The notes: generated from the sequence alone by a model not told the origin. A stretch of 64,000 bases of DNA from Coriobacteriaceae bacterium (GCA_902835305.1 CADFMD010000006.1:80529-144528); one strand, 5' to 3'. Shown: positions 26,742 through 35,391, counted from the first letter of the stretch. Program-made: numbers and translations.

Positions 26742-27503
26742 ATGTCTGATTTTGAAATTTTGCAGCAGTTGTGCGAAACAGCAGACGAACTTTCAAAGAA
26801 ATACATCAGCTCTAGTTCGCCTGACTTTAAAGCATGGAAGACAAGGGCGGACAGGCTTTTAATTAGGCGATTTGGAAAAGACAGCTACGAATTTAAAAGC
26901 TTTAACAAAATCAGCTACTCGTTGTCTTTCTTCACCTCCGGTACGCCCGACTCGGCTTTCGTTGAAGCCTGTGCGGACGGCCTGCGCAGTGCAAAAGCTG
27001 TGCTGGAGACATACCTTGATGAGTTTTCAGACGAAGGGGAAACCGGATCGACTGCAAATGTTGGAGATTATTCGAAGGTATTTATCGTTCATGGTCACAA
27101 CGGAGAGCTTAGAGAAAGGGTCGCGAGAATCATCGAAAGGCAGGGCCTGACGGCGGTTGTCCTAAACGAGCAGTCAAATCAGGGCAAGACAATCATCGAA
27201 AAGCTGGAAATTGAAGGCGATGCAGCAGGAGCGGTATGCCTTTTTACGGCGGACGACGAAGGAAGAGCCCAGGCAGAACAGTCGGAAAAGCCCAGGGCTA
27301 GACAAAATGTTGTATTTGAAGCCGGATACTTTATTGGTCGGCTTGGCAGGGAAAACGTTGCAATTCTTGTTGACAAAGGTATCGAGATTCCCTCCGATCT
27401 ACAGGGCGTCGTTTATACCGGAACAGACAGTTGGGAGTTCGGCCTCTTGAAAGAACTCAAGTCCATGGGATATTCCATCGACTTTAATAAGATGGATATC
27501 TAA
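26742..27503 (+). CDS. TIR-like nucleotide-binding effector protein
   Basis: Residues about 112-250 match the TIR-like family of predicted nucleotide-binding proteins: KVFIVHGHNGELRERVARI, ERQGLTAVVLNEQSNQGKT, AVCLFTADDEG, RQNVVFEAGYFIGRLG (candidate catalytic Glu193) and DLQGVVYTG. Related domains degrade NAD+ in CBASS and Pycsar-type defence. No cyclase gene is nearby, so the trigger is unknown. The N-terminal 100 residues are helical with no recognised domain. AGAAAGG precedes ATG 26742. Confidence 0.78.
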   Translation: MSDFEILQQLCETADELSKKYISSSSPDFKAWKTRADRLLIRRFGKDSYEFKSFNKISYSLSFFTSGTPDSAFVEACADGLRSAKAVLETYLDEFSDEGETGSTANVGDYSKVFIVHGHNGELRERVARIIERQGLTAVVLNEQSNQGKTIIEKLEIEGDAAGAVCLFTADDEGRAQAEQSEKPRARQNVVFEAGYFIGRLGRENVAILVDKGIEIPSDLQGVVYTGTDSWEFGLLKELKSMGYSIDFNKMDI

Positions 27504-27673
27504 TCCGTTGATCCCTCCTTTCACCGACTGGCAAAACGATTTACACCTAATTGTGGACATTGCCCACACGATTTCTCTTTGCTCCCGCATTGATCTCGCT
27601 AAACTATTAATTGCTGCTACCAGGGCATTTTCTGGTGCACATTCTATTGGCTCCTGCGAAGATCGGAGCAGGT

Positions 27674-28768
27674 ATGTTTGCTGCCAAGTCCCACACCAGC
27701 CGTCATTACATTCCGATTGTTGCCATGGCCTGCCTATGCGTTTTGCTGGGCGGGCCTTCTTATGCCGCTGGCGCGGAGAGCCTCATCATCGCGGGCGCGA
27801 CGTACTACGAGCCGGGCGTGTCGGGCCCCGGCTGGGTCTGGACCGATGCCGACCACCTGGAGCTTAATGGCTACGCGGGCGAGGCCATCGGCGCCGAGGG
27901 CGACCTGGTGCTGACGCTTGCCGGGCAGAACTCCGTGACGGAGTTGCATGCGCCCGATGCGGACATCACGCTGTGCGGCATGGAGGTGTGGGGCAACCTG
28001 ACGCTTCGCGGTACCGGGACCCTGACGGCGACGGGCTCGCAGTGCGGGATCCACGTCTCGCAGGCGCTCGTGGTGGACGGCTGCACCGTCGATGCCCGGG
28101 CGGACGGGGCCGATATTACGGACGAGGCGGTTGCCGGCGTGATCGCAGGCGACATGGCCGTGCGCGGCGGCGGGCACGTCGTTGCCGCGGGCACCGGGTA
28201 CGGGGCGGGCGTGCGCGTCTACGGTGTGTATCTGCAGGATGCGGACCTCGGCGATGGTGCGGCCGGCTGTCGTCTTTCCGTCGACGCCTCGTGGCTTGAT
28301 GCGACCGGCGCCGACGGCGGCGTTGCGTGCACGGGCGGCTCGCTTGTGTCCGCACGGTTTGTGACGCCTGCCGGTGGGGCTTTTGGTGCTAGTGGCGTGG
28401 TGGATGCCTCCGGTGCGGTAGCACCGCATGTGGTGGTTGAGCCCGATGTCGCCACGCCTCCGGCGGGGGAGACCGACGGGCGCGATGTTCCTGGCGATAG
28501 CGCGAGCAAGTCTCCCGCCGACACAAACCCCGCTGCCGAAAAGCCCACCACAGGGCCCACGGCAAATCCCACGGTGAAACCCGCGGCCGCGACAACCAAG
28601 ACAACTACGACAGTAACCAAGACCACGGTCGCCAAAGTCCCCAAGCCCAAGGCTGCCACCGCGACAACTGTGGCACTCCCCAAGACCGGCGACAGCAACT
28701 GGATCACCGCGTCCGTGATGCTTTTCCTGCTTGGTGCATTGCTTCTAGCTGCCGCATGTCGCTATTAA
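27674..28768 (+). CDS. LPxTG cell-wall-anchored surface protein
   Basis: Secreted protein of 364 residues. ATG at 27674 gives a clear signal peptide (IPIVAMACLCVLLGG then SYAAGAE), with GGAGCAGG just upstream. The central part has regular hydrophobic and Gly/Ala-rich repeats like carbohydrate-binding beta-helix domains (LTLAGQNSVTEL, NLTLRGTGTLTATGS). A Thr/Pro/Lys-rich linker leads to LPKTGD, a hydrophobic segment and a short CRY tail, the sortase sorting signal. The positively charged tail is minimal. Function is probably adhesion or glycan binding. It is GC-rich, unlike its defence-island neighbours. Confidence 0.85.
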   Translation: MFAAKSHTSRHYIPIVAMACLCVLLGGPSYAAGAESLIIAGATYYEPGVSGPGWVWTDADHLELNGYAGEAIGAEGDLVLTLAGQNSVTELHAPDADITLCGMEVWGNLTLRGTGTLTATGSQCGIHVSQALVVDGCTVDARADGADITDEAVAGVIAGDMAVRGGGHVVAAGTGYGAGVRVYGVYLQDADLGDGAAGCRLSVDASWLDATGADGGVACTGGSLVSARFVTPAGGAFGASGVVDASGAVAPHVVVEPDVATPPAGETDGRDVPGDSASKSPADTNPAAEKPTTGPTANPTVKPAAATTKTTTTVTKTTVAKVPKPKAATATTVALPKTGDSNWITASVMLFLLGALLLAAACRY

Positions 28769-28959
28769 GATAGCTGCCTTTTGGAAGAAAGAGACATCCA
28801 CAAGGTATAACTATTTGCGTGTTTGTCTATAGGCACCCAATTATCGAAGGCAGAGGCCATACGGACGTGATCATGGGCTGAGTCGTGACATGCGACCCAG
28901 GTCCACATGAATGAGAAAAGCATTCAATAATGTCGCAGGTTAGACTGAAGGCAACGAAA
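28769..28959. other. Intergenic, convergent genes
   Basis: Nothing recognised between the surface protein gene and the inverted repeat at 28960. No plus-strand terminator is evident directly after 28768. Confidence 0.4.
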
Positions 28960-28991
28960 GGGCACCAGGATCTTTGTCGACCCTGGTGCCC
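28960..28991 (-). terminator. Terminator for the minus-strand gene at 29109
   Basis: A perfect 10-bp inverted repeat GGGCACCAGG / CCTGGTGCCC; read on the minus strand it is followed by TTTCG. It lies 118 bases past the stop of the minus-strand gene. Confidence 0.65.
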
Positions 28992-29108
28992 AAGCGAAAG
29001 ACCATCAGAGTTGCCTCGCAATATTCGACGGTGCTAAAGCGGGCAAATATTAAACCGGACTCATTGGTGAGCTGTATGAGCTGGTTTCTTAGTGACATCC
29101 CGGATTGT

Positions 29109-30263
29109 CTATAAGCAAAAGTCTGGTGTTTCGGAAATGTTGTACCGTACGCCAAAACTGTCAATCTCTTGTTTTAATACAGCCCACTCAATTTCTAAAA
29201 CCAGCCGCATAACATCGTAAATTGTCACAATGCCTCGAATCCCCTTGCTCCTCATCCGCACGAGTTCGTAAATCAATTGAACAGAAATCGTTGCTGTATA
29301 CGGTTCACCGCTTCTATCAAGATTTAATGCTCTTGCAGCATCAATGATCGCGGTGCCAAATAGAAGCTCAGGGCAAATCCCTTCAGCGGGGTTTTCGATT
29401 GTGATATTTACCTTATCTGCGCAAAGCTCAATTTCTGTTTCTCCGGCTCTGCTTTGTTTGAGAAAGGGTTCCGTTTTACCTAGACCTAAATATTCCGTTC
29501 TTTTAAGACGCTGCCTGCGGCAGCTCTCCTTAAACATATTGTTACGACAATCTATGATGGCGGCATTCGCAATCTGGTCAGTCAGGCATGGGTAAAAACC
29601 TATTAGGATCCAATCGACCTCGCAAGATGCCTTGAAAAGGAGATCGTAAATTTCCGCATAAAGTGGGCATTGTCCACTGTCGAGGCGGGCCACTCTTGTT
29701 CCATCGTGAATGAATAATCCCTGAAAATCTGAATGAATTTCAATTAAATAGCCCAATTCAATGCGTCCAGCACCACCGCTAAGTTCAGTAAGGTGATTGC
29801 GGTATTTAGGTAATTTGCGAGCATGACCTGTTTTTCCACCAAACAATCGGGCATCTAGAGAGCGCGTCAGATCGTCACAGCATGCACAGCTTTGATGATA
29901 TTTTGCCAACGAGACATAGTTTGCGACGATGCTCGCCAATTCCTCCGGCAAAACATCGTCGGCTTCAAGCCTTGGCATTAGCTTTTCGCGCTCAGCTTTC
30001 AACGCAGATGTGAGCTCAGCAGATTTTGATTGAGCGTTTCGACCATGTTTGATGTTATGGTCGATTCTAAAATGCTCCAAACCAACAATGGATCCATTTT
30101 CGCGGGTAATAACAATATCAGGGCACTCGCTGTCTGCGTTAATAGATCCACACACCTTCAAGGCAGCTTTCTTCTTGTATCCACCCGAGGCCATTGATAG
30201 CCTAAGAACATCATTGAACACTTGCTCTTCGTGCGCGTTCTGGTCGCTTTTGTTCTTGCTCAT
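29109..30263 (-). CDS. Hypothetical protein of the defence island
   Basis: 384 residues, no family recognised. The N-terminal region has a nuclease-like order of residues, PDIVITRENGSIVGLEHFRID, which could be a divergent PD-(D/E)xK core, but the rest cannot be aligned by eye. A cysteine pair CACCDD lies near residue 127 and CPLY and CRNNMFKESCRR occur later. ATG at 30263 is the natural start. It stands alone on the minus strand between the surface protein and the RloA/RloB pair, AT-rich like other island genes. Confidence 0.62.
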   Translation of the reverse strand: MSKNKSDQNAHEEQVFNDVLRLSMASGGYKKKAALKVCGSINADSECPDIVITRENGSIVGLEHFRIDHNIKHGRNAQSKSAELTSALKAEREKLMPRLEADDVLPEELASIVANYVSLAKYHQSCACCDDLTRSLDARLFGGKTGHARKLPKYRNHLTELSGGAGRIELGYLIEIHSDFQGLFIHDGTRVARLDSGQCPLYAEIYDLLFKASCEVDWILIGFYPCLTDQIANAAIIDCRNNMFKESCRRQRLKRTEYLGLGKTEPFLKQSRAGETEIELCADKVNITIENPAEGICPELLFGTAIIDAARALNLDRSGEPYTATISVQLIYELVRMRSKGIRGIVTIYDVMRLVLEIEWAVLKQEIDSFGVRYNISETPDFCL

Positions 30264-30417
30264 GCCGGATCCTCCGCCCTTATAAGTAAAACATAATTCA
30301 ACTCGCGCTCTTATAGAAGGTGCGAGGCCCTCGTCACAAGTGAATGAATGACGAGGGCAAACAGGGTTAAGGTATGACCTCCGTGTTACCTTTCAGCCCT
30401 ACCCAAATTCAAATTTA

Positions 30418-30759
30418 TTATGCTGCTTTATCAATTTGAATAGCGGGGATCCTCGATTTCTTTCTTCCTAAGCTTGTGCTGGTTCCAAAGTCGGTCTGGC
30501 CCCTTTTAGATGCAACTTTGTATTTCTCAATCTGAGTTCTATAGCCTTCAATCAGCTCCAATAAAGACTCATCGAAAAACAGCAACATTTCGCTTCCGTC
30601 ATATCCCTCAGCGGTATCATCCACGAACTTGCATTCTGTTCTCGGCATATCGAAGGTGCACTTTCGGAGAAGGTTCTCAAGTATTTCTAGGCGGCGAACC
30701 AGAACGCCTGCATCATCTATAACATCCAGCCAACTGGACCCGTCCTTGCAAAACAACAT
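30418..30759 (-). CDS. Small hypothetical protein
   Basis: 113 residues, mostly helical and acidic, with a basic C-terminus (SLGRKKSRIPAIQIDKAA). The GAAAGGGACG stretch upstream of ATG 30759 is a good ribosome binding site. It is in the same direction as the larger gene at 29109-30263, about 150 bases upstream of it, so they may be cotranscribed. No domain recognised. Confidence 0.55.
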   Translation of the reverse strand: MLFCKDGSSWLDVIDDAGVLVRRLEILENLLRKCTFDMPRTECKFVDDTAEGYDGSEMLLFFDESLLELIEGYRTQIEKYKVASKRGQTDFGTSTSLGRKKSRIPAIQIDKAA

Positions 30760-31024
30760 TTCGTCCCTTTCGTTTTACAGCTCTGATGGACAAAAGAAAT
30801 CTAAAGCCGCGTGCGGACATCATTAAAAATTGTTCTTAAAAGCAGTGTAGAAAATCAGTTTCAGACATTATGTTGTATAGACTTGCTGAGACCTTTAGTT
30901 TGAATCTCAATTTAAAGTAGATATTTGTTCGAAACTAACAAATAATGGTTTTAAAACAATATAATTTTCCTTGTTATTAAAGAATGTCTGCGGTGAATCA
31001 ACTTTTTTGAAAAGGATTCTGAAG
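30760..31024 (+). promoter_or_regulatory. AT-rich divergent promoter region
   Basis: About 265 bases between divergent genes, among the most AT-rich DNA in the window. TATAAT at 30960-30965 is a possible -10 box for the RloA-like gene; no convincing -35 partner is seen. Confidence 0.4.
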
Positions 31025-32320
31025 ATGATCCTCAATTTTTCATTTAAGAACTTTCAGAGCTTTCGAGATGCTCAACAGTTCTCGTTTGAACCGATTTCGA
31101 GCAAAAAGGAACTTGGGCCTGTGCGAGTGGCTGCGGTTTACGGCGCAAACGCGTCAGGCAAATCAAATTTCCTAAATGCTCTTTACTTTGTCTCTTACTT
31201 TGTTCGTACAGGTTATGCGGCAGGCGATGCGAATTCTCAAATACCCATCGTCCCCTTTTTACTTGACTCGGAATCCCGATCAAGTGACACAGAATTCTCG
31301 ATAGATTTTATCGCTAGCAACTTAAAGTATGAGTTTTCATTTGGTGTGAACAAAAATGAGGTTACATATGAAAACCTCACTGTGTATCGATCAAAACAGC
31401 CGTCCCTTCTCTATGACCGCTCTTCGATAAACGGGGAACAGTCAATTAAATTTGGTAGTACCTTTACAGGTGCAAAAAAACAACTTTGGGATATCACGCG
31501 CAATAATTCTTTGTTCTTATCTGCCGCAGCGGCGGCTGGAAGTGATGTAATTCAACCCGCATTCACAGCTCTTGCCAATGACATCAATCTTTATGATGCA
31601 ACGCATTATCTAGCAGAACTCGCCACCATAAAAAAGCTGTTTATCAACGATGACGCTCGAGCTCAGATGCTATCTCAGCTCATTAAATATGCTGATATCG
31701 GAATTGACGGCATAGATGTCCGTCAATCGGAAGGCGTCATGGGTTTAAAAGACTCACTCATTGGACTCGATGAGATTCCGGAAGAGGCACGTAATAAAAT
31801 TGCAGAAGACTTTAAATTGTCGTTCGCTTATGACCTGTTCTTCCACCATAAAGGCTCGGGAGATGGCTTTTGGCTGGGCTCCGCCCATGAATCGGAGGGC
31901 ACAAAAGCTGCGCTGGCGTTTTTCTCGGTAGCCTTACGTTCTTTAAGCAGTGGGGCCACAACAGTAATTGACGAGCTTGATTCGAGCCTTCATCCTACGC
32001 TCCTGCGCGACTTCGTCTCACTGTTCGCCGATCCCGACACAAATCCAAAGGGCGCGCAGCTAATCTTCTCGACCCATGATGTCACCTTGATGACGCGAAC
32101 CAGCCCTATGGAAGAGGTGCTTGAACGTGACCAGGTCTGGTTTGTGGAAAAGGACTCTGAAGGTGCTTCGCAATTAATTGCTGCGATGGAGTATTCGCCT
32201 CGTGCAAATGAGAATCTGGGGCGCAATTACTTAAACGGTGTCTATGTGCCGCTGCCCAACCCAAGTTTTCATCAACTTGTGGCCCAACTCATGAAGGAAG
32301 GCGCTGACATAAATGGCTAA
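31025..32320 (+). CDS. RloA/AbiLi-like AAA family ATPase
   Basis: OLD/RloA-type ATPase of 431 residues: FKNFQSFRDAQ at the N-terminus, Walker A GANASGKS (40-47), Walker B DELDSSLHP (316-324) and FSTHD (349-352). ATG at 31025 is supported by AAAGGA upstream; the earlier frame start at 30971 is not. It overlaps the RloB gene by 8 bases. Pairs of this ATPase with RloB correspond to the AbiL abortive infection type of phage defence, where the ATPase is thought to sense and RloB to act. Confidence 0.83.
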   Translation: MILNFSFKNFQSFRDAQQFSFEPISSKKELGPVRVAAVYGANASGKSNFLNALYFVSYFVRTGYAAGDANSQIPIVPFLLDSESRSSDTEFSIDFIASNLKYEFSFGVNKNEVTYENLTVYRSKQPSLLYDRSSINGEQSIKFGSTFTGAKKQLWDITRNNSLFLSAAAAAGSDVIQPAFTALANDINLYDATHYLAELATIKKLFINDDARAQMLSQLIKYADIGIDGIDVRQSEGVMGLKDSLIGLDEIPEEARNKIAEDFKLSFAYDLFFHHKGSGDGFWLGSAHESEGTKAALAFFSVALRSLSSGATTVIDELDSSLHPTLLRDFVSLFADPDTNPKGAQLIFSTHDVTLMTRTSPMEEVLERDQVWFVEKDSEGASQLIAAMEYSPRANENLGRNYLNGVYVPLPNPSFHQLVAQLMKEGADING

Positions 32321-32990
32321 GGCAGAAAGGAGAGGGCTTGCTCGCGGCCGCAAAAAGCAGACAAGAGCTAAGCGAAAGCGCCACCTAATTGTGTCCAATG
32401 GAAAGGTGACCGAAACCGAATATTTTAACTTCCTTATTACTGAAATGGACGTTCGCGGAAGCGTGCTGTATCTGCATATTGACGGAGACCCTTTGAAGGT
32501 GGCCAAGCAGCTTTCGCGAGAGCTCGATTCAGATAAAAAGGCCGTTAAAGCAGGCGAAATCGAAGCATTGAGTTCCGCATGGATCGTGGTCGATTCAGAT
32601 GAGTTCAGAAACCTAGCCGCAGCAGAACGAGAAGCAAAGACAAAGGGAGTTAGGCTCGCAATCTCTAATCCATGTTTTGAAGTATGGCTTATCGATCATA
32701 TCTCACCATGCCCGGAAACTTTTGCATCGACGCCACAATGTGAGAAAAGAGCGCGCGACCTTGGCGTTCTAAAATCTACTGACCCCAACAGGTCCTCCGC
32801 GTCAAAGTTCAAGTCGGTAAATCTCGAAATGATTGACGGCAACAAGGGCCAGGCTTTGACCAATGCCGCAAAGCACAATACGGATGATAAACGTCGTGCA
32901 AGAGAAATGAATCCGGACAACGTTGCCGCCTATCAAGTATGGACAGACTTGCCTGATCTTGTAGATGACGTATTTGGATCGGGTAACTAG
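32313..32990 (+). CDS. RloB/AbiLii-like protein
   Basis: RloB family protein, 225 residues. A basic start (KAERRGLARGRKKQTRAKRK) precedes a Toprim-like order of acidic residues: SNGKVTETEYFNFL, then WIVVDSDEF and NPCFEVWLIDH, the family signature. It is probably a nuclease effector activated by the preceding ATPase. Coupled by an 8-base overlap. The pair is complete. Confidence 0.83.
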   Translation: MAKAERRGLARGRKKQTRAKRKRHLIVSNGKVTETEYFNFLITEMDVRGSVLYLHIDGDPLKVAKQLSRELDSDKKAVKAGEIEALSSAWIVVDSDEFRNLAAAEREAKTKGVRLAISNPCFEVWLIDHISPCPETFASTPQCEKRARDLGVLKSTDPNRSSASKFKSVNLEMIDGNKGQALTNAAKHNTDDKRRAREMNPDNVAAYQVWTDLPDLVDDVFGSGN

Positions 32991-33050
32991 TGCGATTCAT
33001 CCCGCGTTAGGGGCAGGCTTTTAACTCAAAAAGTTGTAAACGAGGTAGCA

Positions 33051-33329
33051 ATGCTTTGGAGCTATGTTCAGCTAGATGACGGCACTCAGTTTGCTTACTC
33101 AGAGACAAGAGATGACGGTACCGTTCGCGTAGCCGTCGAGCGTCCGGTTGACCTTGGCTCTGACCATGCGGAATGCTTCTTGCCTGCGGTCAAATGGTCC
33201 AACGTCGAAGGATTTACTGCTGATGACCTCAATTTCTTGACAGAATTTATTAGATCAAACGCCCCGTTTATCTTCGAGCTCGCCGAACGCCAAAAAGCCG
33301 GACCGGCGGTTTCGGCGCTGGCCCCCTGA
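33051..33329 (+). CDS. Small protein with MxWSxVQxDDG start, near a nucleotidyltransferase
   Basis: 92 residues, acidic, predicted alpha/beta. It begins MLWSYVQLDDGTQFAYSE and ends with helical FLTEFIRSNAPFIFELAERQ. GAGGTAG precedes ATG 33051. A truncated relative with the same opening is encoded at 35206, also directly before a gene of an AMP-transfer fold. Position suggests an antitoxin or accessory role, an inference only. Confidence 0.65.
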   Translation: MLWSYVQLDDGTQFAYSETRDDGTVRVAVERPVDLGSDHAECFLPAVKWSNVEGFTADDLNFLTEFIRSNAPFIFELAERQKAGPAVSALAP

Positions 33330-33357
33330 CGCTCTACTGTTGAACGGAAAATATCCC

Positions 33358-33657
33358 ATGATTTCGCCTTCCGACATATCCACCGTCGCCTCCCGCGTGC
33401 TGGCTCAATACGACGTCAGCGAAGCCTATTTATTTGGCTCGTTTGCCCGAGGCGAGCAAACGCCCGATAGCGATATTGACTTGCGCCTAGTCTGCGGCAA
33501 CACCATGACGTTCGGCACGCTTTACGAACTCACCCATGAGCTCGAGAGGGAACTTGGGCGAAAGGTTGATATCGTCACCAACCCACCAGAGCACATGCGC
33601 CCGGCATTCCGCAAAAGCATCGAGCAAGATGAGGTGCGTGTCTATGAAGCTCTGTAA
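33358..33657 (+). CDS. MntA-like minimal nucleotidyltransferase
   Basis: Minimal nucleotidyltransferase with the signature LFGSFARGEQTPDSDIDLRL, including GSF and the DxD pair, and a third acidic residue in KVDIVT. MntA antitoxins AMPylate a HEPN toxin HepT encoded alongside. Here the downstream frame at 33644 is too short to be a full HepT. ATG at 33358 is preferred over TTG at 33340, as the domain begins there. Confidence 0.8.
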   Translation: MISPSDISTVASRVLAQYDVSEAYLFGSFARGEQTPDSDIDLRLVCGNTMTFGTLYELTHELERELGRKVDIVTNPPEHMRPAFRKSIEQDEVRVYEAL

Positions 33658-33751
33658 GCAGGACGAGGCGTTAGTGTGCTCCGGCATGATCAGCAAGTCT
33701 GAATTTTGTCGCATACTTCCGGACTCGGCGAGCCTTAGAAGCAAGTATTGA
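33644..33751 (+). pseudogene. Possible truncated HepT-like partner
   Basis: 35-codon frame that overlaps the end of the nucleotidyltransferase gene. Its opening MKLCKQDEALV resembles the start of HepT proteins encoded after MntA, but the rest diverges and stops early. It is probably the stump of a lost HEPN toxin. Low confidence. Confidence 0.35.
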
Positions 33752-33790
33752 ACTCAAACTCGGTTCCAGACACCCTCTTGCTATTTGAAT

Positions 33791-33843
33791 ACAGGTATCG
33801 CTCTAGCGATAGTATGTTATACTATCGCTAGAGCGATACCTGT
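33791..33843. promoter_or_regulatory. 53-bp near-operator palindrome before the DUF3990/XRE pair
   Basis: Perfect inverted repeat with 23-base arms (33791-33813 and 33821-33843) around ATGTTAT. Each arm itself contains the smaller palindrome TATCGCT-CT-AGCGATA, so the site offers two identical binding sites in opposite orientation. TATACT at the centre may be a -10 box. It ends 13 bases before the toxin start. The XRE-type antitoxin encoded downstream is the likely repressor. Confidence 0.8.
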
Positions 33844-33855
33844 TAGGAGACTCGC

Positions 33856-34524
33856 GTGGAACTGTGGCATGGTTCTCAGAAAATCATTGAGACTCCCCAG
33901 CTTGGCCTGGGGAAAATCCATAACGACTATGGACAGGGATTCTATTGCACAGAGAGCCTCGACCTTGCAAGGGAATGGGCATGCTCGCGCGATGCCGATG
34001 GCTTTGCGAATCGCTATGAACTCGATATAGCCGATCTCAAAGTTCTCGACTTGCTATCGCCGCAATATTGCGTCCTGCATTGGATAGCGTTGCTCGTTGA
34101 GCATCGTTCTTTTCGCAAAGATACCGCCATTGCCGCGGGGGCGTGCGAATATCTCCATGATCACTTTCTACCTCAGACGAGCACTTGCGACGTAATAAGG
34201 GGGTGGCGTGCAGACGACTCGTACTTTAGCTATGCCAGAGCTTTTGTAAACAATACGATCACCGTCGATCAGCTTGGACGATCTATGAGGCTCGGTAACC
34301 TGGGGGAGCAGATTGTGCTCAAAAGCGAGCGTGCGTTTAAGAGCATTCGTTTTGCTGGATTTGAACGTGCGCAGCAAGCTCTGTATGGTCCATTGGCCAA
34401 GGAACGAGATGAAGCGGCAAGGGCGCAGTATCGGGAGCTCCTTGCCGAAAACCCGTTTGAGGGAATACGTATCGTCGATATCATTCGAGAGGGGATGACG
34501 GGCGATGACCTACGCCTACAGTGA
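33856..34524 (+). CDS. DUF3990 protein, putative ADP-ribosyltransferase-fold toxin
   Basis: 222 residues. The DUF3990 start is clear: LWHGSQKIIETPQLGLGK, DYGQGFYCTESLDLAREWA and NRYELD. This family has an ADP-ribosyltransferase-like fold and commonly acts as the toxin of a two-gene module. GTG at 33856 with TAGGAGA upstream. It overlaps the antitoxin gene by 20 bases. Transcription is probably governed by the palindrome directly upstream. Confidence 0.8.
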   Translation: MELWHGSQKIIETPQLGLGKIHNDYGQGFYCTESLDLAREWACSRDADGFANRYELDIADLKVLDLLSPQYCVLHWIALLVEHRSFRKDTAIAAGACEYLHDHFLPQTSTCDVIRGWRADDSYFSYARAFVNNTITVDQLGRSMRLGNLGEQIVLKSERAFKSIRFAGFERAQQALYGPLAKERDEAARAQYRELLAENPFEGIRIVDIIREGMTGDDLRLQ

Positions 34525-35194
34525 GATGTATCTCGAGGATGCAATGAGAACGCTGGGCGAGGCGGTCGATTTTGCTCTCTGTGACCAAGGGCTGACTCCA
34601 GCCGAGTTGACGGCGATCATGTCGAACGCTCTTGAGATGAAACAGTTTGAGCGCGGTATGCCTCGCGTCGTCTGCGGCATGGCGGGCGACGAGCTCGCGC
34701 GCGATATTATCGCCCATGCGGGACTGACCCCCGTCAGATGTAGGGAGACCTATCCGTTCGACCGTTCGCCTCAGTATTGGGCGGGGTGGGTTATGGCCTA
34801 TACGCAATGGATGAGCAGCTTGGGCTTTAATAAGCTACTCGAAGTCGCTCCGCTCGATTGGATCATCGGCTCGTACCATCCGCTCCACGAGGCCTCCGAA
34901 GATAAATTCGCCCAGATTGTCATCGAAAAATGGAACAACGCCCAAGCGGACAAAAAGGGCCTCAAGGCGGCACGAAAGGCTGCCGGACTAACGCAAAAAC
35001 AGCTCGCCGCCCAATCGGGGGTTAAGCTTCGCGCCATACAACTCTACGAGCAGAACCAGCTCGACCTACGCCGCGCCTCGGTTTCCTCGGCATTGGCGCT
35101 TGCAGACACCCTAAACTGCACCATCGAAGACCTCGTCTGGCAACCGATTGCTCTGGAGTACGACTCGCAGGCTATTTCGTCTGTAAAGCTATAG
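34505..35194 (+). CDS. Antitoxin with C-terminal XRE helix-turn-helix
   Basis: 229 residues. The N-terminal 150 residues are of a DUF3990-partner type with no known enzymatic motif. Residues about 158-218 form an XRE helix-turn-helix (KAARKAAGLTQKQLAAQSGV, IQLYEQNQLDL, LADTLNCTIEDLV). It should neutralise the preceding toxin and repress the operon by binding the 33791-33843 palindrome, an inference from similar modules. Confidence 0.8.
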   Translation: MTYAYSEMYLEDAMRTLGEAVDFALCDQGLTPAELTAIMSNALEMKQFERGMPRVVCGMAGDELARDIIAHAGLTPVRCRETYPFDRSPQYWAGWVMAYTQWMSSLGFNKLLEVAPLDWIIGSYHPLHEASEDKFAQIVIEKWNNAQADKKGLKAARKAAGLTQKQLAAQSGVKLRAIQLYEQNQLDLRRASVSSALALADTLNCTIEDLVWQPIALEYDSQAISSVKL

Positions 35195-35205
35195 AGGAGT
35201 CAGAC

Positions 35206-35391
35206 ATGCCTTGGAGCCATGTTCAACAAGATGACGGCGCTGATTGCGTTGCTCAAGAAGATCATTCAACTTCGCACGTGGCAAATACAGCATCACCGAT
35301 TTTGCTCGGCGGCACCACGTCAATCGACGAAGCTATTCGGCTGACCATTTCGAACATGCCCAACGCGCTCAGGCTCTTGGAGAACTCATGA
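35206..35391 (+). pseudogene. Truncated paralogue of the 33051 small protein
   Basis: Begins MPWSHVQQDDGADC, like MLWSYVQLDDG at 33051, then loses similarity through the middle and ends in a short helix. AGAGGAG precedes ATG 35206. Its stop overlaps the start of the Fic/Doc gene (ATGA), so it may still serve translational coupling. Confidence 0.5.
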
